Below are positions 53,471 through 64,000 of a stretch of 64,000 bases of DNA, piece after piece (position 1 is the stretch's first letter; the number at the start of each line of letters is the position of its first letter). Source of the stretch: Rhizodiscina lignyota (lineage: Eukaryota > Ascomycota > Dothideomycetes > Aulographales > Rhizodiscinaceae); NCBI GenBank assembly GCA_010015805.1, contig ML978129.1, positions 310,001 to 374,000 of the forward strand. The letters are read 5' to 3'. The translations under genes were made by a program, and so were the position numbers. The notes beneath the pieces were generated by a model. The model saw nothing but the letters and a program-made list of their open reading frames with translations, ran no database searches and had not been told where the DNA came from.

Positions 53471-54092
53471 TCTCGGCTGATGTCCACGCGAGGGAGGGGG
53501 ACGTGGATCGCCGGAGAAGGAGAGCGAGCGCGAGGTGGTGCGGTTGAGGAGTATGGGCGACAGCTTGGCGGTATTTTGCTGGCTCGTGACGCTACGTGGT
53601 GTTTTGTGGTCGAAGGGGGTTGAGGCTGTGGGCGCTGTTACACAGAGGAAACAGCGGGGCGGAGAGAATGTTGCAGCCTGGGCGATGAGGGGAGGTTGAG
53701 GATGACGTGGAGATGTTATTGAGGGACGGATGTAGGTGGAAGTGCAACGACGTATTCGGACAAAGGACGCGGTTGCGTAAGGTAAGACGGTAGCCTGCGC
53801 GACGTGCTGGAGCTCCCGAGATACGAAGAGAGTGCCGAGGCAGAAGAAACGATGGTGAACGCAGTGAAGCAGGAATACTGATTGTTTGGGTCTGCTGGAG
53901 TGGACTGAGCTGGCTCTCGTGGGTGCGTTGCAGGTTACGGGAGATGTGGCCAGGGTGCGAATGACATCTCCTGCGTGGAAGTGGCCCGAGCTTCAGGCAC
54001 GATCGCGTTGAAATGCATCATAATTGGTAATGCCATTTATCAACTATTCGCCTCTTGCATTTCTGAGACGCTTCTAGAGCTATGCAACAGAA
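53471..54092. promoter_or_regulatory. Divergent promoter region, ORM / SnoaL-like gene
   Basis: 622 bases. The 150 bases next to ORM are purine-rich on the plus strand, i.e. CT-rich in the ORM direction, a usual feature of transcribed fungal leaders. No gene is supported. Confidence 0.5.
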
Positions 54093-54587
54093 ATGGACGC
54101 GCCAGAACCAAATTCCCGCTCCTCAATCATCAGGAACACATGCCACTCGTTCTGCCAGTCTCTCATCCACTCACCAAATCCACCTCAGCTCATTGACCAA
54201 CACTTTTCGCTCTCGCCTAGCATCACTGAGCATGGTCCTATTTGGGCGAACGAACGACTGCCTTTTCTAGGCAAAACTTTCACCACCAAGGACGGCTGTC
54301 TCGAATACTTTGATGTGCTATCTAAAACCCTCACAATGGACATGAGTCCAAAATCATTTCCCAAACCGGAGGATTTCATCGTCAACGCCTTTGCCACAAC
54401 GCACGAAGGGGCAAGACAGGGGGTAGTAAGCGTCGTCGGGGCAGCAACATTCAGGAGCGTCAAGACTGGGAAGTCATGGGATGAGAAATTCATCTACAGA
54501 CTAAGTGATTTCGATGGCGAGGGTAAGATAGGTCATTGGGAGATCTGGGCAGATCCATTGAGCGCGTGGGAGGCGGTTGGTGACTGA
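54093..54587 (+). CDS. SnoaL/NTF2-like small protein
   Basis: A single exon of 164 residues from the ATG at 54093. The cone-like NTF2/SnoaL pattern is visible: LIDQHFSLSPSITEHGPIWA, LPFLGKTFTTKDGCLEYFDV, FIVNAFATTHEGARQGVVSV and IGHWEIWADPLSAWEAVGD, where the closing W-E-I-W-A-D-P is typical. The fold serves polyketide cyclases, isomerases and non-enzymatic partners, so no reaction can be named. It is divergent to ORM. Confidence 0.75.
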   Translation: MDAPEPNSRSSIIRNTCHSFCQSLIHSPNPPQLIDQHFSLSPSITEHGPIWANERLPFLGKTFTTKDGCLEYFDVLSKTLTMDMSPKSFPKPEDFIVNAFATTHEGARQGVVSVVGAATFRSVKTGKSWDEKFIYRLSDFDGEGKIGHWEIWADPLSAWEAVGD

Positions 54588-55038
54588 AATCCATCAAGCT
54601 TATATTCCGAAATTGGTGTGGTAGAGCGTCACTCCGCAAATAAATCAATGCAACAACGGTTAGAAAATGAAATTGGATTTACTACTCCCGAAGCCATACT
54701 ATCGCACATGACCGTCAAAAGAAAAGAAAAAGCAGAGAAATCAGCACCCAGCCAGTTGGATATTTTGATCAAGAGCTTCCAGCCACTTGACGTTACTTCT
54801 TTTCGCATTTGATCTTTTTTTCTTATTTCCTGTCTGGAGAGCAAACTTGCAGCAAAAGAGTGTCACCATGAATTATCCAATGTGGGCGCCGATCGCGGTG
54901 AACGCCAGAGAACGTACGCCTCGCATTGTCATGAGGGAAGGGAGAGTACCCATCGAAACCACGATATTGTGAGTAAAAGGAAAGGGGGTCAATCTGATCC
55001 TGATCTTGATATCTTTGCAGACCTGTTCTGTAATGTCT
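54588..55038. other. Convergent 3' region, SnoaL-like gene / NBR1
   Basis: 451 bases, AT-rich near 54810-54850. A Lys-rich frame at 54618-54812 has no recognisable domain. No gene is supported. Confidence 0.5.
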
Positions 55039-58000
55039 TTACGCGAGCTCCTCGTCGCTAGCGTCCAGGATGTCGTACTCCTCATCAGTCAGGAAGCCAT
55101 CCTCATCAGAAGAGGTAGATTCCTCGATAATCTCAACGCTCTCGGCGTCCTCGAAGATCTCCGGTTCCTCAGTGGCCGGGGAAGCGACAGTGGTAGCCTG
55201 AGACCTAGCGGTTACGGCGGTAGCTGGCGATGAAGGAATAGCAGACTCGTGTGTGCTTGACGAGGGAGACTCCTTCTCGAGCTTGGGGAAGATCATGGTA
55301 CTCTTCTCGGCTTCAACCTCCTGCTTGACCTCTGGCTCAGCCTTGACTTCTGGCTCAACCTTGACTTCGGCCTCGGCCTTGACCTCTGGCTCAGTCTTCA
55401 CCTCAGGAACAGGCTCGACCTTAGCTTCCTCCTTCTCGGGAACATCCTCAACCGTCGGCGCGGGTGGGTTGCGCATGCTTGGCTTCATGTTGGCAGCAAT
55501 CTCCTTCTTCTCAGCGCTGACAGCAGCCAGGCGAGCGGCGTGGAGAGCCCTAAGCATCTGGACGCGCTTGGCGCGATCTTCGTCTTCAGACAGCTTCTGC
55601 TTGCGCTTCTGCACTTCCTCGAGCGCCTTAACACGCTCCTCCTGCTTCTTGATGGCCTCGGCCATGAGAGCACGCTTCCTATTGAACTCCTCAAGGAGAT
55701 TGTTCATCTCCTTGTCCTCAGCTGGAGCCTTGGACGAGTCGGCGGTAGTCTCGAGTGCTTGTGCGGGAGAGATCGCTTTCGCATCTTTCTCGACAACGTC
55801 AATATGGCACCACAGCCTGTGGCCGAACGGAGTGTTGTCGGGAGACTTGAGACGCCAGTAGGAGATGCTGGTGCCAACGCGCTGAGGAGCCTTCATGAGG
55901 ACACGGAAGTGGACCTCCTCGCCAACTTTAACAACACGTTGGATGACGTTGCTGCCGGCAGCGCCAACAATTCCACCGAGGCTATCTTCAACGTTGAGCA
56001 TCATGTCACCACCCACGTAGCGGACACGGCAGCCAGCTGGCCAAGCATGAGGACCAGGGTTCCTGAGAGTCCAGATCTGAATGAAGCGTTGGCTGGGGGA
56101 CATCTCCGTGCCATCGGTAATGGTATCGCGGACGAAGTGAGCATTCAGCTGATCACCGGATGCAGTGATTGCGCTACGAACGGACAGAGACTTCCTGAGA
56201 GGAATCCTCTCCATTGGCGACTTCTCCGCTGTCAAGAGATCTTGCACCTTGAGCTTCTCCTTGATTGGCTCAGCCAGGAGATCCTTGATCTCGATCTTCT
56301 CCTTGATAGGCTTGGTAGCAGGCTCCTCAACTGGCTTGACGTCGACAATCGGCTGAATCTTCGACACGGTGTGCGTGGTTCGAGGAGGTGATACAGGGAC
56401 CCTTGCGGAGGCCTTCACACTGTTGTCGCCCATAGTGGCCAAGAGGGAGCCATTCTTGTCCTCGCCCATCGTAGTGACACTCACATTGCGCACTGGAGTC
56501 TTGAACTTGATGAGAGGATGTGTCCGGTTGTGCTTATTGGCTGGCGAAGCCTCGCAGCTAGCGCAGAAGTCGGTGTCGTGACATATAGCGCACTTGTAGC
56601 GAACACCCTGAATGAAGGACTTGGTGCTAGTGCCATTCTTGTTGCAGAGGGGACCATCGCAGTAAATGCCGTGGTGGTTTGTGCTGAACGTATGAGGTGT
56701 CGCATAAGGCTCATAGATTGGAACGAAGCGGTGGCCAGGGTGGAGCGTAGCGGCTTTCTCGAAGCACTTGGAGCAATAGTCCCAGTCGGGGCAGTTCAGG
56801 CACTTGTGGCGAACACCATAGATCTTCTGCAAAGAGTGTAAGTTATCGAACGGAAAGATCTTTGCCATGCACCTACGCAGTCGCACTCATCGCACAGAGC
56901 ATTGTGGAGAACATTGCGGCCAGCTGTAGCCAAGAATCTTGCAAGAGGGCTGACGCCAGAGCCATCAACTGCGGGGGTGAAGGCGTGAGCAGGATGGTGG
57001 CCATGCTTGTTGCCCTTAAGGCATGGCTCGCAGAGGTCATAGTCCTCGCAAGTCTGGCAGGTCAAGAACTGGTTCTCATCGAAGACTGCGGCATCGTTAG
57101 GAACATTGCAAAAGATCATAGCACCGCTTGCAGGCTTACCCTTGACGCAAGAGTTACAGGTACGAGTGGGAACACGAGGCTCCTCAGGGTAAGGCTTCTT
57201 CTCATCAGCAGCATAGGCACCCGGCATCTTCTTCTCCACTTCAGCCTTGGTCTCCACTTCGACCTTGGGCTTGGTGGCAACACGCTCAGTGGTGCTGCTG
57301 ACGACCTTGTTGTCCCTCACATAGCGCTTGATGAGGAAATGCTTATCCTCGTGACAGTGCTTGCCAGCAGAGATGCAGGACGTGCAGAGGTCGAAGTCGC
57401 CACTATCGCAGACGTTGCAGTGATAGTGCTCGTGCGGCATTCGGGCCTCACAGCCATTGCAGTAGACCGACCAGTCGGCGTGGCCGTTTGTAGGTTGTGG
57501 CAGCAGCTGCGGCTCTTTCGTACGCAGTGCCAGATTAGCGCGAGAGGCTTCGGCAAGCTCAGAGAAGAAGGCGGCTGGTCCGCGCGTCAGATCATGCATA
57601 TTAATCTTGTCAGATGATAACTTACCCTCACGAGCATGGAAGGCGCGGGGCAAAGGAGCCTCATCCTCAGCCTCAGCCTTCACTTCTGGTTGACGCACAG
57701 AAGTTGCACTGCTCACTCGGACGCCTCCAGTGGGGTTGTTAAGGGTCGCTTCAGATGCAGAGAAGATGGGGTTCATGAGCATCTTGGTCGTCGTCTTCTG
57801 ACGAAAGTTACGGAGATTAACCGTCGGCGTCGGCACAGGCGGGCTGGGGACTGGCAGCACCACCTCGTCGCCCAGGGAAGTTGCTCGAAGACGAAGCTTC
57901 AGCTTGGCCTTCGCTGCACGGTAGAGGGTCTTGTATGCCTGGAGGTTGGCGGGATCGAGGGTGATGTAGGCGCCAGCGCTATCGGAGAAGCGCTCGAAGG

Positions 58001-58279
58001 TGATCAGCTTGTCCTCAGGAATGTCAAGCAGCTGTCGAAGCTATAGGCGAGTTAAATGTTAGCTCGATGAACTCTGATGGTGGTGTTTCGTGCTTGCTCG
58101 TTTGCTTGAGCCTCGCAGCGGACCACCCGAGGCTGCCGCAGGTGTCACCGACGTACCTTATCTGGGAGGTTGTTTGGACCGAGATCCCCCAAAGGCACTT
58201 TGAACTTCTTGTTCGTGCCCTGGTAGGTGATTTTGACCGATATCAAGGTCTCCATGGTGACTGGGGTGTTTGTCGCCAT
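55039..58279 (-). CDS. NBR1: NBR1 selective-autophagy receptor
   Basis: Three exons on the minus strand, 58279-58157, 58040-56877 and 56826-55039, give 1024 residues. In order: a PB1 domain (about 1-90: LISVKITYQGTNKKFKV, then DKLITFERFSDSAGAYITLD); four ZZ zinc fingers (about 232-280, 330-385, 422-474 and 481-539; the third is built across junction 2, LCDECDCKIYGVRHKC); and the NBR1/FW domain (about 657-774: FIQIWTLRNPGPHAWPAG, HFRVLMKAPQRVGTSISYW). Then come a coiled coil with KKQEERVKALEE, a Lys-Val-Glu-Pro repeat region and a C-terminal TDEEYDIL, a good Atg8-interacting motif. No UBA domain is seen, as in other fungal NBR1 proteins. It links cargo, such as ubiquitinated proteins or peroxisomes, to autophagosomes, or cargo hydrolases to vacuole delivery in fission yeast. 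Confidence 0.92.
55317..55440 (-). repeat. Degenerate EVKxEP-type repeat in NBR1
   Basis: About seven units of Glu-Val-Lys-x-Glu-(Pro/Ala) in tandem, encoded by near-repeats of roughly 18 bases. It is a disordered acidic spacer before the Atg8-binding tail. Unit number may vary between strains. Confidence 0.6.
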
Positions 58280-59407
58280 GATGGGAGCAGCTGCGGTTGT
58301 GAGACAGCTACCTAGCCTGAGGCGTGACGACAGCTGACTTCCGACACGGAAGAGCTCGAGGGAGAGAGGGTGGAAGTGCTGTAAAAGCAGAGGAGAGGAG
58401 AAGATGAGCCGCCGTGTAATGAAACGGCGTGCGGCTCAACTGTGTTCTGGGTGGTGAGAGGTGGAGGCTGAAGGTAGGTGGTGGAGGAGAGGTGAGGTGG
58501 AATGCTGGGGATGAAGAGGAGAGGAGAGCTCGCCCCGCGCTATGTGCGAGTCGGTTCTGCCTGGAGCACAGTCGCCGCTTGTACGACACCTCCACGTAAA
58601 CCCGCTAATGGCCGCTTCACTGTGTCGGTTGAGTCTTGGTAATGCCGTAACACAGCGTTAATAATCGAACTCCTCAGATAGAGGCAAAATTGCGATGAAA
58701 TGAGATCGCGTCGAGCGGCTCTGAGCTCTGAGGCTCTTCGGCGATGACGACGGCTTTGCTCCGTGGGTCACGTTAGCGCCGACCGGAATACAGCGTCACG
58801 TGTGAGTTGCACACCGGTGCAGCAGCAGGCCCAGCCAGCAGCAAGGGCACGAATACGCCTGCCGGTCAACACATGCAGGTGAAACACTGATCGTGCGAAT
58901 GTCGCAACTCTGCTTTTATTTATCAACGCTGTTCAAATGCTAAGCCGTGAAGCCTGATCCTGTGCCTTGCTTCCAACCCCACAACCACCATGCCCCGGGA
59001 GGCAATGCGTGTCGGTACCAATACAAAGTTTTCGAAGCTAGTAGCGGAAAAGCTCCAATAAAGGATTCAACGCTGTAAAGCAGGCCATTCACATACAAAA
59101 AGCCCAAGCGCCGTCCGCTGCCCATGAAAGTTAGGTAAAACATTCGGGGTCTAAATGATGGTAAAGGGAGGGATCCTTAAATCCCACGCTCGAAGCCCAA
59201 CCCCAGTGCAATGAAGGAAACAAGTCATGACGTGGTCGAGGAAGAGAAACTGACATGAAGAGCCAAACCAATCCAGCCGAGGGGGTAATACCGTCCGCCT
59301 GATTTATCATACGCCGAGCAAAGCAGTACAGAGTGAAGTGCAAACACAAAGGGGTAAGGGGGATCTAATGCAGATAAGGGTAAGGGTAAGGGCAAAGGGG
59401 AACACAA
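58280..59407. promoter_or_regulatory. NBR1 promoter and Btz gene 3' flank
   Basis: 1128 bases. The 58330-58540 part is strongly GA-rich on the plus strand (CT-rich towards NBR1), typical of an active fungal leader. CACGTG lies near 58797. A GGGTAA-type short repeat at about 59378-59398 is in the 3' flank of the Btz gene. Small minus-strand frames here show no domain. Confidence 0.5.
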
Positions 59408-61597
59408 TTATTGGGGTTGGTAGTAAACAGTGCCCTGAGGAACTTGGGGATAATAAAAGCCATCGGGTGTAGGCGTCATCATCCCGCCCATTCCAGGCAT
59501 GGCATAGCTGGGTCCAGCATATCCTTCAACAGGCGCTTGGTAGAGCTGCGAAGGATCGTAGTAGTAGACCATGCCATTCGTTTCGTGCGCGACCATGTTA
59601 CCCTGGCCTGCCGTCGTGGGATTCTGGGGTGCGGGCGCCGGAACAGGTGCAGCCACGGCGGGGACGATGTATGCGCCATTCTGCCCATTAGGCACGAACA
59701 TTGGCGCAATGACGGCACCACCAGGCATCGGACCAGAGTATTGTGGTGGAGCACCATTCTGGGGAGGGTAGAAGTACGCTGGCTGAGCCGGGTATCCTTG
59801 AGGGAACCCTTGCTGATATGGTTGGAAGGGCTGCGCATGGATTGCACGCTCCGGGATGTTGGAGAGAGGTGTACCAACAGTTGGTTGGCCGGGGAAAGAC
59901 GGTTGTCGCGAGTGTGGATACTGTTCCGGAGATGTACCGCGGTTCATATGAGCTGGGACTTGCTGGTGGAACGGCTGCTGCTCCTGCTGCTGTGGAGCAT
60001 GGTACTGGAGAGATTCTGGAGATTCTATGCCAGAGACAGAAACGTTCTTCTGAGGCCTCGGCTGATGCATTGGAATCGGACCAGACCAATTTTCCCGGAA
60101 AGTGGGTTTCTGAGGTAGAGGGTACGACTGAGGTGGAGGCATGCCGACAACAGGTGTGCCCGCTCCCGACATCGTGGCAGAATGGATAGGTGTTCCGTGT
60201 GCAGTGTGCTGTTGGGACCCAGGAGGCAGACGAACAACTGGGCGGGCAGCCTCGAAACCTCCAGGAGCCCGACCCAAGGCTGAGCCAGTGGGCGAGATGA
60301 GTCCTTCGCGACCGTATTGTCCTGCTAAGGACGACCTTCTGCTCATGCCAACACTTGGAGAGTAGATGCTGCCACCATATGCACTTGTGCGCCTGCTTGA
60401 GAAGCCACCGATCGAACCGAATGCTCTTCCTCTTCCTCTGCCAAATGCTTGTTGGTTCGGTCGCTGTGCTCTTGGTATGAAGATGAAGGACCGGTCTGTT
60501 GACGGGAAGATATATCGTACCGGACAGTCAGGAAGAGATATTCTGACTGGCTTGTCACGGCGAAGCGGTGGGCGGTGGTTCGGAAGTCGAGTGTACTGTC
60601 GGACAGGCACTTCCGAAAATGTAATCGGAGCTTTCATGCCTGGCAGGGACAGCCGAATCTGTATCTTTCCAATTGTTCGCGTGCTTGAGAAGGTGCGGTT
60701 TGGAGGAACGTCTTTGACGCCAGGTGCAATCGCAGAATGGGCAGGCGGTATGACTCTTGGAGCCGGACCTTGTCCTGCAGGTTGATGACTTGGCTTCGAT
60801 GCATCTTCGTTGAGCGTTTCGTGCAAGTCATGCTTCCAAGGGTTATTTGTAGCTTCGGCGGCCTGCGCCATGAGACTGATAAGGTACCTGTTAATAGATC
60901 TGAAGCCAAAACTGAGCGTGATGATGAATACTCACTTTGCTGGCGAGAAAGGACCGCCAACAGCTCCCCTCCCTCGTCCACGACCTCTTCCGAGCGGCCT
61001 CACTCCATTCTGACCATGACCAGCAGAGCGTTGATCGTGCATGAAAAATGCTCCACGGTTGGGAATGAAAGCTGGATCGGCGTCTCTCTTCTGCTTGTAT
61101 TCCTCATGCTCGCGCCTCCGCTTTTCTGCAAGTGTCTCGTGCTTGTTCTGAGCTTGTGACTCTGCCTGTGCTGCGTTGTCGCTCACGACTGGTTGAGCCA
61201 GAGTTTCGAAATCCACTGCCTCCTCTTTTCCCGCCTCCTTATTGATGTTGAGCCCATTCATCATTGCCTCAGTATCCTTGAGAGGAGTGAATGAGGTCTC
61301 GTTTGTAGCTGCATCGGGTGTGGGCTCTGTTGGCTTGACCTGTTCTTGTCCCTTGCTGCGGCGAAAGTTTTCGACTCCATTAACTCTGTGCAAAGACTTT
61401 GATGCAGAGGCTTCAGGTATGTCGGATTCGCTCAGGTCGCTGTCGTCCGCGTCGCCGTCTGCGTCGTGGTCGGTGGGGACCGATGCTTCGCTCTGCGAAT
61501 CCTCTGCTACCTCAGTGGCGAGTACGCCCTCCTCCTCGCCCTCGTCCTCAACCCGTCGGCGGCTTCTGACCAGGTTCCTGTGACGTTGACCAGGCAT
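59408..61597 (-). CDS. Btz/CASC3-domain (eIF4AIII-binding type) protein
   Basis: Two exons on the minus strand, 61597-60936 and 60887-59408, give 713 residues. I start at the ATG at 61597 (MPGQRHRNLVRSRRR); the frame is open to 61885 but reads unlike protein. An acidic N-terminus leads into the Btz motif at about 170-215: EKRRREHEEYKQKRDADPAF then IPNRGAFFMHDQRSAGHGQN, followed by RGRGRGRG. Exon 2 carries WKHDLHETLNEDA and a long Pro/Gln/Gly/Tyr-rich disordered tail. In animals CASC3/Barentsz binds eIF4AIII in the exon junction complex and guides mRNA localisation and decay. Fungal versions are poorly studied, and I infer an mRNA-binding or RNP-granule role. Confidence 0.82.
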
Positions 61598-62181
61598 GGT
61601 GATGGAGCCGACGAAGTCGAGAAGAGAGCGAGCGTTGCGCGTGCCGATGATGAGATATCCACGGTGACGGAAGGTGTTCCACCGTAGGCAGCCTCGGGGA
61701 GAGTGCAAGGGCCAGCCGGAAGCTTCAGGAATTTGCGCTCGGCTTCCCGAAGAGGTCCAGCAGTGGGAGTGTGCGCAGAACTCAGGTCGCGGGAGCCTGA
61801 GGTGCGGTTTGCGTGGAGGCGAGGGTTGGTGTGGAGTCGGCTGCCTCTCGACACGATTTTCATGGACACCGGCCAGCAGCGCCAAGCGGCTCGCGGCTCG
61901 CGGCTTTAATCAGCCACTGGGCACGGCCTTGCCCGATTCTTCCCCACAGTGCATGCTTACATGCCGCAGCGAAAACTCTCTGGAAATCGATCGCTGATTT
62001 CGACACATTTGTCAAGCGAGCTACTCTTTGAATGGCTCTCACGGATATGGGTGCCGGTTTTCTGCTCGAATCAGTGTGTAGCGTGTCGTATCATTCACGT
62101 CATTTACTCGGTATCAAATTTCGGGACGAATTGTCTCTGCATTTGCATCTGAAGGTTTTGATAGCTCTGACCGAGCTTGAC
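61598..62181. promoter_or_regulatory. Btz gene promoter and SLY1 3' flank
   Basis: 584 bases. The Btz frame continues upstream as a non-protein-like open frame to 61885. Plus-strand frames here overlap each other and show no domain. No gene is supported. Confidence 0.5.
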
Positions 62182-64000
62182 CTAGCTCTCCTTCCCTAAT
62201 CGTGCCAGCTCCCCTGTAACAAAGTCCTCTGCGTTCATCAGCTCTGTACTTCCGTACACTATACGTCGTTTGGCCGTCACAGAGGGCGCTCCTGAACTAG
62301 CAGCGCTGGTCCTCTTTGCCCATTCCTGAAGATTGCCATACTCATCCATGCTACCACCTCCGACAGTAAACACTATCGCTTCACTAAAACCTTGACGCCT
62401 CTGTCCAAAGCTTGCTTCAATGCCACGTCCGACATTGCCTAAGCTTCCGGGCATATTGCTCTGCTGATTTCTGACTTGGGCGGACTGCGGCATGGTACCT
62501 CGAGCATTCGCAGAGCGAGGATCAAAATAAAGGTAGCTTTCTGTCTTTGCAATCGCAGACGAGGACGCATTCTGGGGATCCATGAGAGATTCAGTGATCT
62601 TGGTGAGAGTGAAGTCCTTGTTGGCGGGTAGAAAGTTCTTTACTCCTGAGATGAGGTTTTCAAAGTTAGCCCCGAGGCCAGCATCTTTGAATCGATCCGT
62701 TAGCCTCGATGATATGGAGCTGAAGCCTCGGAAGAGCTCATTTGATGCTGATGGCTGAGAGACCTGTGTTGGCGCTGAGGACATCATGGTCATTCGTGTA
62801 ATTTCACGAACGCTATCCTTATTAGCCGACTATTTAATGCCATGTCAAAACGAGACTTACCGCTTGACGTAGGACAGCGCTGTAGTCTCGACTCCAGCTG
62901 TCCGTAATGCCTCCTCAAATCGATCCATGTCTTGCCTCGTGACCTCTTGCTCCGTGCTGAGGTACCAGATGATAAACAGTCTTAGTTTATCGAGCGGCTC
63001 CTTGCCATTGTCATTCCCATTGATTAGCTCGAGGATTTGCTGCTTCGTTTGCTTGGTAATGTTCTCTTCCAATTGGAAGAAATTGTCCAACTGCCTGTCC
63101 TTGATACCTTTCAAGAGAGCCGTTGCAATGTTCATGTGCATATCCAAAACTTTCTTTCTTTCTCTCAACTCCGGCAGAAGGGTCATCGCTGTCTTCAGAT
63201 GCGCTGTTGGCTGACTCATCTCGTTTTGTAAGTCTTCTATTGATGAAGCACCTGTTCTGCGCGTCACATCATTTGCGTCATCCTTGTAGCGTGTCAACTC
63301 GGTATCAATATCTTCTGCAACCTGTGGGAACGGCACGCCAGCATTCCGATTCCAGAAGAAGTCGTTCGCATCGAGGCTGTAGTCGCGCTTTGTAAGACCT
63401 TTTGATGGGTTCTCTTCATCTATTGGTGTTTCTAGCGTGATTCGGTTCAGGTGCATCTTCAGCACGTCTTTCACAAGTGACTGATAGGTCCAGGAATGAG
63501 AGAGCATGGGTATTAGGTCAACGTTTCGATCAATGATGATGAGAACAGGTCTTTGGGTGGTCGATGGTACCGTGGTATTTTTGGCACTGGAGAAAAGGTT
63601 ATCTTTCGAGTTGAGAATATGATCGCGCAGCTTCCGGTCGAGTTTTGCGGCGATCATCTCAGCGGCAGCACCTTTGGGGCAGCGAATGATAGGGATTGTG
63701 CCTGTCCTGGTCAGCCACGTAACCCATGCGGAGAGGAAACCACGTATACACACCCATCGTGACCACGACACTGAAAAGCCCGCTGACAATGCGGTCCACC
63801 GTAACGTCCAATTCCTCGTCGGTTGTCTGCGCACTGTTCATAGCCCAATACGTCTCCTTTCCCATTCCCAGACTAAACAGGTCCGGCTCGCTCACGATGA
63901 AGTTCAGATACTGATCATATAACTGTGCAATATGTTCTGCGGTGCCATTTGTCGCCGTTTGCGTGGCAAACTCTTCGAGAAGCGGTCGGGGTATGGAAGT
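62182..64000 (-). CDS. SLY1: SLY1, Sec1/Munc18-family ER-Golgi fusion protein (5' end outside window)
   Basis: Three exons are in the window on the minus strand: from the edge (64000) to 63754, 63701-62861 and 62812-62182. The gene starts beyond the right edge. Recognisable Sly1 sequence includes NFIVSEPDLFSLGMGKETYW, GTIPIIRCPKGAAAEMIAAK across the first junction, RPVLIIIDRNVDLIPMLSHS, WTYQSLVKDVLKMHLNRI and SYVKRVREITRMTMMSSAP across the second. The C-terminus has the family's SEAIVFTVGGGSMDEYGNLQ. Sly1 binds the syntaxin Sed5 and drives SNARE pairing in ER-Golgi traffic. The first visible intron has a GTGTGT donor; the phases close. Confidence 0.93.

Noticed and set aside
55253-57617. Long plus-strand open frames (202, 283 and 251 codons) opposite NBR1
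   Set aside because: They mirror the biased codons of NBR1, have no domains, and NBR1 on the minus strand is certain.
59378-59398. GGGTAA repeat as a telomere relic
   Set aside because: Only about three imperfect units, and the unit is not the TTAGGG order; chance low-complexity is enough.
59411-60118. 235-codon plus-strand frame opposite the Btz gene
   Set aside because: Antisense shadow of the Pro/Gln-rich region; Arg/Leu-rich with no domain.
1-64000. tRNA, rRNA, CRISPR arrays, transposons, LTR or viral relics
   Set aside because: I looked for T-loop-like GTTCGAATC words, terminal repeats, and transposase or polymerase motifs and found none convincing; a covariance-model or repeat search would be needed to be sure.

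Overview
This window is nuclear DNA of a filamentous ascomycete (Pezizomycotina). The evidence is many short spliceosomal introns (about 45-65 nt, GT...AG, CTAAC/CTGAC-like branch sites), fungus-specific families (Zn2Cys6 regulators, CFEM-like protein, Dal5-type permeases), and orthologue-like copies of yeast or fission-yeast housekeeping genes. A more exact placement (Dothideomycetes is plausible) cannot be made by eye. I see no rRNA, tRNA, CRISPR, transposon, LTR element or viral relic. Exon coordinates are my own splice predictions; each was checked for codon phase across the junctions.

Layout. The left arm (1-22.3 kb) is mostly conserved and rich in genome-maintenance genes. It holds a truncated unknown gene, a CENP-Q/Fta7-like kinetochore subunit, an RDS2/AcuM-type gluconeogenesis activator, the meiotic ZIP4/SPO22 protein, mitochondrial ribosomal protein L16, a GNAT acetyltransferase, a 2190-residue MMS22/Mus7 protein, a fungal transcription-factor-domain protein without a zinc cluster, a short-chain dehydrogenase and LCB1 of serine palmitoyltransferase.

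The middle (23-52.4 kb) is accessory in character. It has two small alpha/beta-barrel (EthD-like) proteins, three drug/anion-type MFS transporters and one sugar transporter, a Zn2Cys6 regulator, an AtuA/DUF1446 protein, a secreted tannase/feruloyl esterase, a stand-alone YrdC-like protein, a secreted pectinesterase, a previously hidden two-exon CFEM-like secreted cysteine-rich protein, and a secreted GH3 hydrolase after a 3 kb gene-poor stretch. The run MFS - regulator - AtuA - tannase - MFS (24.0-35.7 kb), with two divergent promoter regions, looks like a plant-phenolic or ester catabolic cluster. The pectinesterase, sugar porter and GH3 suggest a plant-wall lifestyle.

The right arm (52.7-64 kb) is again housekeeping: ORM1/ORMDL (the regulator of the enzyme containing LCB1), a small SnoaL/NTF2-like protein, the selective-autophagy receptor NBR1, a Btz/CASC3-domain protein and the 3' part of SLY1.
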